From NCBI GenBank assembly GCA_038501195.1, contig JBBPUQ010000007.1, positions 2,891,501 to 2,955,500 of the forward strand: 64,000 bases of DNA, given 5' to 3'. A program made the translations under genes and the position numbers. Of the stretch, positions 23,975 through 35,900 are shown piece after piece; positions within the stretch are counted from its first letter, which is position 1; each line of letters opens with the position of its first letter. This stretch comes from Nemania diffusa (lineage: Eukaryota; Ascomycota; Sordariomycetes; Xylariales; Xylariaceae). The notes beneath the pieces were generated by a model. The model was given only the letters and a program-made list of their open reading frames with translations, was not told where the DNA came from and did no database searches.

Positions 23975-26420
23975 ATGCAAACGAGAGGGGCTGCCGAAGA
24001 TGAATCCGAAAGAACAGCTGCCTTGACTTGGCTAGAACACATAAAATGTCTTATCTCATTTATTGACAACGAATTCAAGAAGAAGCAAGAGTACCTCAGG
24101 AGGGATTGTTGCCTGTGAATTCCTTTTGCCGATGTCCAAATGCTCTTCAGACTTCAGGACGGGCGGCGCTATAATATCGAACAACCGCAAACAAGTATAT
24201 CGGGTTATCAAAGTGAGATGTACCAGGCATCGGGTTAAACCTTGGAAGGAGAGCGTTGGCTTGGATCACTTGAAATATGAAAGTAAGGTGGAATTCGAGG
24301 AGAACGCAGTGTTTGTTCAGTGCGTTTGTCTCGACTTTGATGGGAAAATGATGGGTCCAACCTCTCACCTTTTCATGATTCTGAAATATGACGGCGAGAG
24401 AGAGGTGACATCTCTTCTAGTCTTTCTGCTTCAACACATCGAGGAAGATGGGTTCCGCGAAAAGCTTATCAATAAGGGAAATATGTTCTTTAGGGTTGCT
24501 AGTGTAAGGCATATGCATTATACGAATTTGACCTTAGAGACTCGTGATGAGATCGACAGTCAAGTAGTCATTGATTTTGAGGAGGCTATCAACCGCTATT
24601 CCCACTGGAAGCCCTCCATCGCTTCTGTGTTGGATGAATCTCCTGAAGATACACTTAATTCCTACGACATACCTAAGGATTCAGCTTTGTGGGATTTCAA
24701 AAAAGCACGTGCATTAATGAGGAAGAACTGCCTTCAAGAATGCTGTGGAAGCGAGGCTAGGAACAACGACGAATACGTTGAAGATCGCAGAAAAGAAGAC
24801 TACATCTTGTCGCAGATGAATAGGGAAGCACCCACACGACTCTCGGTAACCATCGTGCCTCACGAGTTCCGTGATATCTTGGGAAATAACCCTTTGACTG
24901 ACGACGAGTACTTGATCATGTCTTACCGGGTTTTTGGGTTCGTTCTGCGTAGTAGGAGATTGCGTACGTATCCGCCCTGACCCAGCTAATAAATCATTTA
25001 TTAAGTTCTAACGCGCATATGAATAGACAAGCTAGACATGACACATATATTCGAGATTGCTGCGCTTGGGGCCGGGGAAGGGTTCGATGAGCTCGTGCTT
25101 CCCCCTAGCCATGGCGATATGGCCAAATCCATGATAATGCAGCACCAACGCGACCGGAATACGACATCTATGAACAGGGATAAGACAGACGTTGTTCGCG
25201 GAAAAGGTATGTGCAAGACTGAAACTTACATTTTCTACTAACTATCTATCTCGTCCGGGGACTAATAATTCTGTTGCATGGGGTACTTTGTGTGGGTAAA
25301 ACATCAACTGCAGGCAAGTTAGATTAGCGTAGTTTGATCATAGCGTACAGGTTTCTGCTAACAAAAGTCCACCAGAATGTGTTGCAGATCTATTCCGCAG
25401 ACCCAAATTTCAAATCACGAGTGGTAAGGGTGTCCTCTTCAGTTAATGTTCCATAGCCTAACATTCAAAGGTGATCTTGGCACAACAGCTAAAGAGGTTG
25501 AAGACGCTCTAGAGGAAACTTTCACTCTATCAAGTCGATGGAATTCTGTTCTGCTCATCGACGAGGCGGATGTATTTCTTGCAGAAAGAGCAAAAGAAGA
25601 TTTCACAAGAAACAGTCTCTTAGCAGGTATGTAGTCTTCATAAACTGCGCTAGGATTTTGATGTTAACGCAGACGAGTTTTTCTTCGAATGATGGAATAT
25701 TATGCCGGAGTCTTATTGCTGACCACCAATCGTGTTGTTGTCTTTGATGAAGCTTTCACGTCACGTATTCACATAAGTCTATATTATCCTCCCCTAGATC
25801 GCAAATCAACGCTGCAAATTTTCCAGAAAATCTGGGAGAGGATTTACGCGCGATACAAAGAAGCGCAAAGAGTTATCACTATTGACATCCCAGAGATTAC
25901 CGAATTTGCGATAGACTATTTTGAAAACAACAAAGGAGGAAGATGGAACAGACGTCAAATCCGCAACACTTTCCAGTCAGCGCTTGCACTGGCGGAGCTT
26001 GACGCATTAGGAACGGGCGACTTCTTGAACGAATCCGAGCATAACAAGCCCGTAGTATTAGGAAGAAAGAGCTTTGATACGGTGGCCGAATCTTACAAAG
26101 GGTTTACCAACTACTTGAAGCAGGTCTACGGCGCCGACTTTGCTCGCCGAGCCCGAGAAAATTTCTGGCGCTTCGATGCTTTTGGTTCTCCTAGGATGCC
26201 TAACAGCCTTAGTACCAGGCTTAAGTTTCCCTCGCCACCACCCCCTAAGCAGAGGCCTGAACAGAGCCAAGCTAGATTTGGTCCTAAAAGTTCTCAACCG
26301 TACTATCCACAACAGCAGCACTATGTTGAGAACTACGATTACGCTAGGCAACAGCCCCAATACCCTCATTCTAGAGAAAGGTGGGATGATAGATCAGGTG
26401 CCGGGGGTTCTAATCAGTAA
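23975..26420 (+). pseudogene. AAA-family ATPase (DUF7025-type fungal), damaged
   Basis: Homology can be followed through six segments: about 23975-24963, 25027-25206, 25257-25313, 25376-25423, 25471-25626 and 25678-26420. The N-terminal part matches the DUF7025-type region. The AAA core has a P-loop (GVLCVGKTSTA), Walker B LLIDEADVFLAER, sensor TTNR and arginine-finger region DEAFTSRIHISLYYPPLDR. A Pro/Gln-rich tail follows. Damage: the frame shifts near 24093-24102, between KKKQEYL and SGGIVACEF. The intron before the P-loop exon has a CTAAC branch site but no AG before coding resumes at about 25257. The next intron starts with GC (GCAAGT). The usual P-loop GVPGVGKT reads GVLCVGKT. The usual longer N-terminus is absent. 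It was probably an ATP-driven remodelling protein and is now probably non-functional. A divergent but spliced gene cannot be excluded. Confidence 0.75.
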
Positions 26421-28272
26421 ACAGACGGCACAGTGATTCAAGAACTGGGGCTTAGTACTGCATTTACTTGATTATTTTTCCTTTATTAGGCTATAGTGGT
26501 GGTTTAATTGTTCGGAATTAGAGGCATTTAAAGAACTCATGCTTACAAGTTATAAAGAACTAAAACTGGTAAATATCTTGCAGAGGTCTTGTGTCTAGTT
26601 GCGGGGGCCTCCAGCCAACCCAATTAAGTAGTGTAGACTATCTAACAACAAATATATTAGTCTCGCTATTTTGAAGGGAGGGTTAGGCGACTAAGTGCAC
26701 ATCATACTATGTTCTGTCATTGCCACCGTAACTGAGTCGAATTCAAATGATGAAAACAACGTTACACTAACTCCCCCCGGCACTTAAATCTTGTAGGGGC
26801 TAGTTGTATGATAATATAAGCCTCCTCTCTTTATTGATTAGGTAGGATGCTTTAGTTGATTCTTCTGACAAATGAATGCCTAGACACGAAGGATTTGTGC
26901 ACAATTGAAGGAACAAAAAGAATCAAATAAAGTACGGATAGATGAACGCCAGGAACACCGTAACGAGCAAGCAGCCCCGGCAACTTCGCACATGTATGGA
27001 GAAAACAAACTGCAATATAAAATTATGTCAGGGGAATTTATTTAGCAATTTATGCTAGGTTAATTATCACTACGTCTTAGGGACTGATTACGGGGTTAGA
27101 CACTCCTTGAACTCCTCTACGACCTTGGCACTTTGTGCTTAGATAGAGTCGAACAGACAAACTCAAAGAAAATAAAGTCGAGGCGGAGATAAAAGGCGAC
27201 GTTTTGCTAGTTCCTAGAGCTTCTAGGTAGGTAAATATGAATATTCATACATTACGCAAGCCTTTAATCAACTAGATAAACTTACCATAAAAGTATACCC
27301 ACAATGTGACCAACACAGGAGTATGTGTATATGAGGACTAAATTCTATTAAACAGACCGGTAAACAGCTAGGTATATATCCTAGCCAACTTAACCATGTG
27401 TCCCTCATCGAGCCCGTGCTCTCATTACTCATCGGATGTTTCCTCGTCGCAGGCCTTCGCCTTATCATACAAACATGGTACAGCATCGCACGCCACACCG
27501 GTGCCATTACATTCTCAACTTATGCGCCTATCGACCAACCCCATAGGATCCGGGAAACAATGCCCAACGTGCCGTTGCCGCCCATGCTTCTCAAACCCAA
27601 TGCAGCTCATCCGATTGCCGTCATGCATAACGCCAGTGCGTGAATCCTTCTCGAAACAGCCTAAACATCAGTGAGCCCAGCTCAGATGTGTACACAATGT
27701 AGCCCATCAAAATGCAATCGCTATGACCGCTAAATGCATGCGTATACCAGTAATCGATTTCCGCAGCCTAACCGCGCGTCCATGCCCTCTAACTCCTGTG
27801 GTCCTGCCAGCCCCGAACTCCTATCCCTAGATTTTGGGCCTATTAGATTGAGTTGATCCGTCCTGTCCCGGTCTCCTGTGCCGTTTGTTCCATTCTAGTT
27901 TGTTATGACATTGCCCATAATACACGCCACAACCATGTCTATTTGTCGCTATTGGAAGGGGGAAAGGTGAAGTAGTACAACGGCGGAGGAAAAAAAAAAG
28001 TCGAAAATCAAGTCGAGCTCGAAAAGTATAGAGGAAACCTTGATAGGGAAGCTAAAATGCTGTCTTGTGTGTGGAGTTGTATACGACGGGATGAAAACTC
28101 CGTACTTTTTGTATGGTTCCTGCTTCCGAGGTCCCTCAATCAGCAATATGAGGGTTGAGTATATCTCATTATGATTTTGCCGTCTTCCAATATACTGTTG
28201 TGTTCCGTAGTTGATAACCTAAATGGTTGGGTGCAACTTAGGAAAATGATGGCGATGCCATCAAGCACGTTA
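26421..28272. other. intergenic region, no gene supported
   Basis: About 1.85 kb. An open frame at 27398-27643 starts only at GTG; it has one hydrophobic segment and no family match, so it is not called. The rest is A+T-rich. The 3' end of the folliculin-like gene lies at its right border. Confidence 0.4.
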
Positions 28273-29913
28273 TCATGAGCCTAGAACTATACCGAGCTCA
28301 AGCAGTAGCTTGACAAAACGTGAATGGAGCTCGATAAAGAAGTCGGGCAGGCCGACGAGTTCAGCTAACCCACGAGCCTTTGGAGTGAATCCGCTAGGTC
28401 CCATTGTCCCGCCCATACGTTGCATATAGCCGCCCCGACTGCCTCCAGTCAAGAAGCTGCTATTGCTATTATCACGGTCTCGTTGCTTGAACATTTCGGT
28501 GCGCCCGCCTCCAAGACCTCCGCCAAGGCCTATACCGCTGTCATGAGGTCCGCGGCTCCCCATCCCACTATTCCCATAGGCAGCGTTCAGTGCAGCTACG
28601 GCGCTGCCCGCTTCTTCACGCTCACGTGCTCGTTCGGCTTCCATTTCAACAAGTTCTTGGATCCAGGCAGCAAGATCGCGAAATGCGGCAGATATGAAGT
28701 TAAATGCTTTCATTGCTAAACGCTCCCGATGCGTACTAAGCGCCAGGAACGCGTAGACTCTTTTGCGGCCACGTGCATGCATATCTGGAATTCTGAATAT
28801 ATAGGCTGTTGTGTAACCGGCTGAAGGGTCACCGAAGAAGATAGGGCCGCCACTTGCAGCAGACTGTGGGGTGGGTGGTGCTGTAATATAACCGGGACCA
28901 GCGCTCAAGGCGGATGGGAACTGAGAAGGACTAAAAGGTGCAGGTCCGAAGAGCGAAGGTGTGGATTGGGTGGCTTCGGGTCGTCGTGGGAGCGTCTCGA
29001 ACGAGAGGGTACGCAAACAAGAGGCGCGCACGATGGTGTAGGTGGTGGGAACAGTAGGTTCGTGAGTAGATATATAGTCAAGATAATGAGTGTGGTGAGG
29101 CATGCTACCCTTCGACGTCGCACTACACTGCGAGGCGGATGTGGTAGGTCGACGCTGGGAGCTCACGCGGCTCACCGAGTGTTTCGCGGGCGTCTCGTCT
29201 TCGGCGTCGGACGTAGACGACGATTGCGGGTTAGAACAAGGCGGGCTCGTATCAGCTACGCTACCGTACACGCGGGCATAGGGAGCACGTGTCCTCATAA
29301 TCGGGCCCTGTGCATCCGACTTCGAATCGGCTGTCTTGTCGGATTGGGCGTCTTGGCGCTTAGGTAGCGTGAGGGCGCAGTTGACACACGGGTTTGCGCG
29401 CTTCGTTACATCTTCATCGTATGTTCGGTGGAAACTCGAGTTGCGGTGCGAGAGATTGGGGTTCGGCTTGGTCTCGAGAAATGCGTCGGCCGCTTTCCGG
29501 GGACTTTGGGGGGGTGTATGCACTACCGGGGCATTAGGAGGGAGAGATTGGGTTGCATTTTTCGCATTTTTCGCGCTTTTAGGGGTTCTCAATAATGCTG
29601 CCCGGCGTGTCTGTGCGTCTTGTTCGGCTATAGTTGTAGAGGAGCTCCGTGGCGCTCCCAGGTTTAGCTTCCGCAAAGCGTCGGTCACGGCGGCGGGTGG
29701 ACCGGCAGATGTGGCCGATGCGGTTGATGTGGCGCTTGATCGTGGCCGTGCCGTGTCGCCAAGATTATCGTCATAGCACCGTCCACAGGGAACGGGGAGC
29801 CCCTCGGTAACCATCAAGGGCGTGGGACCGTGGAGGTCGCAGTAATGCGCCAGACATAGCTGAATGTCGGTAGTTAGCAACGAGAGCACAGCAGGTCCGT
29901 CAGGGACAGCCAT
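28273..29913 (-). CDS. folliculin/Lst7-like protein
   Basis: Single exon, 546 residues, starting at the ATG at 29913; the open frame extends upstream only from a TTG. The N-terminus has the folliculin motif LCLAHYCDLHGPTPLMVTEG followed by CGRC, which corresponds to the conserved HFCELHGP region of FLCN. The second half contains GPIFFGDPSAGYTTAYIF and RGRKRVYAFLALSTHR, matching the FLCN/SMCR8-type DENN longin segment. The region between them is low-complexity and Ser/Pro-rich, usual in fungi. In yeast, Lst7 with Lst4 acts as a GTPase-activating complex for Rag-type GTPases at the vacuole, linking amino acids to TORC1. That function is known for the family and inferred here. The protein may lack the C-terminal DENN part. 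Confidence 0.82.
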   Translation of the reverse strand: MAVPDGPAVLSLLTTDIQLCLAHYCDLHGPTPLMVTEGLPVPCGRCYDDNLGDTARPRSSATSTASATSAGPPAAVTDALRKLNLGAPRSSSTTIAEQDAQTRRAALLRTPKSAKNAKNATQSLPPNAPVVHTPPQSPRKAADAFLETKPNPNLSHRNSSFHRTYDEDVTKRANPCVNCALTLPKRQDAQSDKTADSKSDAQGPIMRTRAPYARVYGSVADTSPPCSNPQSSSTSDAEDETPAKHSVSRVSSQRRPTTSASQCSATSKGSMPHHTHYLDYISTHEPTVPTTYTIVRASCLRTLSFETLPRRPEATQSTPSLFGPAPFSPSQFPSALSAGPGYITAPPTPQSAASGGPIFFGDPSAGYTTAYIFRIPDMHARGRKRVYAFLALSTHRERLAMKAFNFISAAFRDLAAWIQELVEMEAERAREREEAGSAVAALNAAYGNSGMGSRGPHDSGIGLGGGLGGGRTEMFKQRDRDNSNSSFLTGGSRGGYMQRMGGTMGPSGFTPKARGLAELVGLPDFFIELHSRFVKLLLELGIVLGS

Positions 29914-32900
29914 GGCGATGCGTGACAATACCGGAAACCCGGGCGCAAACAATGAGCAAAAACCGACGGAGCTGAGCTGGGGAAGAGACGCAGAAAAAGG
30001 GAGCCGGGATGGGAAGGGGGGATATTAGAGGGGCCGGCTGCTAGAGGAAGGGGAGCATGGTGGTCGGTCGCGCGTCAGAGATGGGTCAAGAACGTGTAAG
30101 TGAGTGCGCAGTAAAGAGGTAGGTAGAGGTAGGCAGGCACATGGGAGGCCACGGCAATTGATTGACTAGGCTTGGGCAGGCACGAGGTAATCCGGGCCAC
30201 TGGGAAATGCCAGAGCAATGAGGATGGGCAATGTCAGAAGCTACCTCCCAGCTGGATACGGCAGCAGCGTGGTACCAAAGGCAGGTACGCTAAGGTAGAG
30301 AGAGGATGCATCAGGGCGACATCAGGCAAGTGTAAGGTATTATTAAGTTCAGCCTAAGCGGGGATTGCCCTGGAAGAAGCAAGTAGTGCGGTCTGGCGCG
30401 GAAGCAAGGGATGGCGCCGGCGAAGTGACATGTGCGCTTCGGCTGGCCTAGAAATGAGAATATCGACTATCGACACAGAAGCAAACACCTAGGCAGGCGA
30501 ACAGGAGATAACGCAAGGGGTGGGCTTATGTAGGTAGCCTTAGGCTTGGGTAAGTATGTACCGCATGCTCTATGTACCTCCCGGTTACATAGGAGCAGGT
30601 GATGACGGCATTGGAGGTCGAGTTTGATAGGTCAGGTCAGTGGTGGAAAATGATGGAATGAAAACCGAGATAAGAAGTGTGAGATGAGGAATGGGAACTG
30701 GCAAACGGGAAATGACAAGGCTAGGTCTGTCGTCGACGGCTGCTGGCAGTTCAACACGGTTTGGATGGCGGTGCGCTACTCTCGCCCCCTTCCGAGGTGC
30801 TCACACGTACAGAAGCGAATCAAGGGACGGCTGCCAAGCTCGCATTTGCCATTTGTATGGGATGCGCGCGCATCGCACCGACCCGTCCGCCCCCAATGAG
30901 ATGACCCTGGAAGGATCGGCCTCTTTGCTGGGATGGGTTGCCGCTTATCAAAAGCAGTGGTGCAGTGTTCATCGTTGCTTGCTGGTAAAAGCAACGGCTA
31001 GTCTAGGTATTGTAGGGGGTGGGTAAGATGAGACTATCACACAAAGGCGCCTGCCTGGCTGGCAACACCAGCAACGCTGCGACAGCGAGGCGGTGAGGAG
31101 ATGGTATACGGGCCATTTAATAGGGGGGTTACCAAGGAGGAGTGCGGGAGTGAGGCGTGGCGAGGCATGTCAGACAAGCCAATGCTGAAAGGGGGGCAGA
31201 AGCAGATCAAAGCCCAAAAGGAGATAACACCTGTGAGACAAACCGGCAAGATAGGCAGGGAGGGCAGCCGAAGCAGTAGTTTGCGTGGCTTAATCAACCG
31301 ACCGACTGACCGGAAACGGGAAATGCGAAATGGGGAGCGCGTTCTAGAACAGCCAGCGGAAGAGGCGGGAGAAACAGCAGATGAAAGAAAGGAATCTCTC
31401 TCAGCACTTACAATGGACGTCATAACGTCTGCTTGTTTTGGCAGGGATATCATGCCAGCCGGAACCAACGCTTCCTCTCGGTGAGTCCCAGGACTCTGGT
31501 CCACCTCGTGTCGAATGGCACAATCCTTCCTTATCGGTAACCAATAATGCTGTCACTCCTATTGGTAGCGTGTTAATGTGCCAGTCCCTAAAACAGTACC
31601 GGCCACTGCCGCCGGCGAAAGTTGTCGATGTCGTCTAGGTGAGTGCTTTATGTGTTCCCCTTCTCCTCCTATAGGATGTGTAAGTCTCTCCTTCTCGCCT
31701 CTTCTTCCGCGTCTAGTTGCTATAACCCACCACAATCGCAAATATCTGCTAGTCCGTCTTGCGATCCGTCGTCAAAGTATAGCGAGGGCCTATTTGGAGT
31801 TTGGGCCGACTCAGCCGTATGGCGTCGTATACCAAGGGGGGGTGGCCCTACTTTAGTTGGCGATGACCATGGAACATAATTCCCGGCCCTAGGTTGATGT
31901 CAATCAGGTCGCGATGCCAAGCCTTCGGCTGGAACAGCAGGTTCGGCGATAACGAGGCGTAGTAAACTGCAGCTGGCAAGCGAGGGCACGCTATTTGCCC
32001 CAAGCTCTGCAACGTACGGTCAAAAGCAAGGGATGTTCGTCGTAAAATGTCGTCGAGTAGCTCGAATGCGATCGCCGAGGGGTTCCGCAAAATAGTGGTC
32101 GAAGGGTGAATGTAGAAGACCAGATTAGACGGTTTCAAAAAAAAAGTGAGACAACTACTGAACAGTAGCAAGATCAAGGACAGTCGGACTAGGGAAGCCA
32201 GTTCTAGATTCCGAGAGAGCGTGCCGAACTGCTGCTTGGTGAAGCTAGTACGTCCGTATTACGATATCCAGATTAACCCTCACACCCGCGGAAATGGAAC
32301 CTGTCTGGTGTAAGATCTATACGTATACTCTGCTGTGACTTGTAAGGACTGCGAAGGAATGGGCTGTGAGTGCCAGAGAAGAAGTACATGCAGAACGAGC
32401 GATTATGTAGGATTACGACCCGCTATCCTCGGACGAGAAGTGGGAGAGCAAAAGCCGAGAAGAGGCAGAATCGGGAGCTCGACTCTTTTGTGATCGTCTC
32501 GTCGGGTCCCTCTTCCGTTGTTGTACCTATTTCACAGCGAGCGAGCCCGACGAGCTGCTAGTCTAATCAGCAGCGCGCTTGGGTCGTCGGGCCCCTCTCT
32601 TATTACCAAACGTCGCAGGGTCCTCTCAGACTCCTCCCCGACTTCAAAGCGGAGCCGAATTACCAATCGACCCAGCCTCGAAAGATGAATGGCTGACTTG
32701 CCCAACGCAACACGGCCGGCCTATGCAGCCGATTGTGAAGCTAGACCGCATGGAGAGCTTCCAGAAGACTGGCTAGAAGACAGGGATCACAGGATTGGGC
32801 AGCTGAGGAGCATCTCGACAGTGGGGTCTCGGCCGCGCTGCTAGGCGGCCAAGCTGGACTAGGTCCCTAGTCAGTCATGCTAATATAAGAGTTAGTGGAG

Positions 32901-35900
32901 AGGGTTACAGGTGAGGTGCCCCAATTGCCATGTGTGCCTGGGCATGTCGGGAAATTGTACATGACCTTGCCGCGGCCTTTACACGGCAGTGCACGAGTAG
33001 TGCACGTAGTAGTGTCAGGTACCTAACGTTAAAATGTTTAAAAGACCTATACTAAGTACCTAGGTATGGGATAAATAAGATTAGCCCGTGATTATTACGG
33101 CGCGACTGAACAGCTAGGTATAGTGTATACTAACAGTTCGATGTTGACATTGACAACTGATTTGGCAACATACAAGTACTGCGTAGAACAAACGACAGAT
33201 CAAGTTAAAGTTTTAAGGATTACAGATGGTTGGCACAAAAGAAAAAAAACCTCATAATGACTCAAGATCCTACTATTCCTTTTAATTACCTAGTAGGGCA
33301 GGTACACCCATGGGCCGTTAGTATAGGCATGTAAGGAGGGAGCTATTAGTGTACCCTAGGACGTACTACTTACGCAGTGGCAGCTGTTATTTTAGGAGAT
33401 GCGCCATTGGTAGCACCGAAGCAGTTGTTTTATTACCTATGCATTACGCATACTATGCGCACACAGTTGAGTGCATTCAGCGCCTATGAAGCCGCAGCAA
33501 TATAGCTCAATCAGCGCAATTGCGATAATATCCATTGGCGCACAAAATGACTAGCAATGCGGCGACCATTACGCAAGAGATTCCCTCGTACGGGTGAGCT
33601 ATGTAAGTAATCGACTACTATCAGTGGGCCCTATCCTCAGTCTCGGGAATGGTTTTTTTTTTTTCCTTCCTTCATTCCAATCAACCGACCTGTGGGTCGA
33701 TTGCCAATCGTCCTGTTGTTCCACAAAAACCCCGTGGGAACATGCCCTCGTCGGATAGGTACAAGTATCTATTAGTGTGAGGGTGATGTACTCTGTAATG
33801 GGTTGAAACCGGTGAACAGGGATTCACCGCAATTATACGGAGGATTTGTGAAACATGAGGCAAGGTAGTGAGGTAGTATATAGAGCATGTGATGGCAGCA
33901 TGGTGCAGCGGAAGTCCGGGAGGAAGCAGAGCCGAGAGACAATAAGTCAGTCTACTGTAGGTTGTAGGTATGTACATAGAGCATGTTCATGAGCGAAGTG
34001 AAGCCTGGCCAGATCAAGTAGATAATCTCTTGTTTATAGAGGAACCAGGTGTATGGTAGTATTCCAGCGTGCAGATTACCTATATGCAAGATGCAAAACA
34101 CCTAACTGTAGGTATACCTAGGTATAGCGGGTGCATTTACTGTTCAGCTGCAATGCAGCACTAGCTTCATGTTCCTCCCCTCGTGGTGGGCCTGTCCGCG
34201 CGACTCGAGCGTTTTAAACGGCCCCAGGCATAGTGCAGACACTGCAAAGGTACATTGCTCATCATGCGTAAAGCAGGTACCTAGTCTCTATTTTCTTTTT
34301 CTAGGGTCCTGTCAGGAAGTTGGAGAAGAGACAGGCCATCATAATCTCGGCAAACGCAACTTAGGCATCAATTTTCGTATAGACATGTCAATCAATTAGA
34401 ATCGACCTATCCGATATCTATATACCTCGCGAGATACAGGTATAGGGAGGCACTTAATATCCTGCCGTAGAAAAGATGTATGAACTACACAAAACTGCAG
34501 CATACCTACCTGCAATGGCCTTACTGTACATGGTATGCGCCTTAGTCTAGTATGCGTATGTAGTCTAGATAAAAATTACCTTTGCCCTATATAATTCTTG
34601 GCATATAGCACGGTATGTATCTATCCTTATCACTGTACTCGGGCACTCATCGCGCAATAATCCCTGATTGGGACCCAGCATGTTCACATGTAGATACCTC
34701 ATGTGTAGGAATACATCGGATACGGTACCTAAGCTTCTATGCAGTAGGTACCTACAAGCATCGATTACCCCGCCATTCAATCGAGAAATCAGCAAGCTGA
34801 TCACTTTCTTTGTATGTACAGTTCGCTTAAGGCTTGTCGTTATCTATTTACATGTACCGAATGCTGTCACGATCATCGCTCTCGCTTGATAGTCTCGTTA
34901 GCTTCCGTCTATACATTCTCTGATCCGTTCCTCTGTATATGTAGACCTGACTACATCGGCTGTATACTACTAAGCAACTCTCCACATTGTGCACAACTAT
35001 GCACTACCAGAACGGGTCTTCATTCAACCTACTAAGCCATGTGCCATGTCGGCGACGCCACCACTACGGAGCCACTGTTACCAATGATAAACGGACCTCA
35101 TCCTAAAACAGCCCGGCATGCGGCAACCGTTCCGTTCGGGCGTCGAGAGCTCTGGCAAAGTCGCGTTACTCAAGGTGTCTTACAAGCGCCTATCAGCCCA
35201 TTTAATTAGTCAAAACTAGGACCTTCAATAGTGACAGCAGCTATGTATCTACATGACCAAAGAAAGCCTCAGATGTGCAACCCTGTAGCTATGATACATC
35301 ACAGCCCAGATAAGACAAACGTCCAAGGTATTACTCACCCCGCCATAATTCAACTCCCATGTAAGTACAAGAAGTAAAGAGACAACGCTAGGCAGACTAG
35401 GTACATACGTAAGTAATGTACTCTGTAGTCAAGTTGTATCCATCATGACGGCGGGTTTCACGGAGTCTTCGAACCTCAAAATGAACCATCAACTAACTGA
35501 CCACATTAGGAATATATGCACACCGGCTAATCTGCATTTAAGATTTGCCCTTCACCATGCTGCGTTGATTTCATTGCGTAGCAGTGTACATACGTACGTG
35601 GCGCCGAGAATAAATTAAGCACGCTCACATACGTACGTATGAAGAATCTACACGACCTATTACACCGGCTGTTCGGAATAGCGCCCGAGCGTCTTCCTTC
35701 ATTCCTTCGTTCCCTGGGAACCTCGTGGCCTGTCAAGGATGTGAAATCTCTCGCTCTCCCTTGGCCCTCTTCATTTCGAACACGTGGGTTGGTAGGTATG
35801 TATTTGTATTCTATAATACAAGTACAATACAAACCACCTATGGTCCTATTTACATATGTGACTGTTACAGGTCAACAGGGATACCTCGCGACCCTAGGCG

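Noticed and set aside
27398..27643. Possible small membrane protein
   Set aside because: It begins only at GTG, has one hydrophobic segment and no recognisable relatives.
28966..29776. Plus-strand open frames opposite the folliculin-like gene
   Set aside because: They are antisense shadows of the low-complexity region, Arg-rich and without conserved motifs.
31037..31504. Overlapping open frames on both strands (155 and 127 codons)
   Set aside because: They overlap on opposite strands, and neither has family motifs, splice partners or a good start context.
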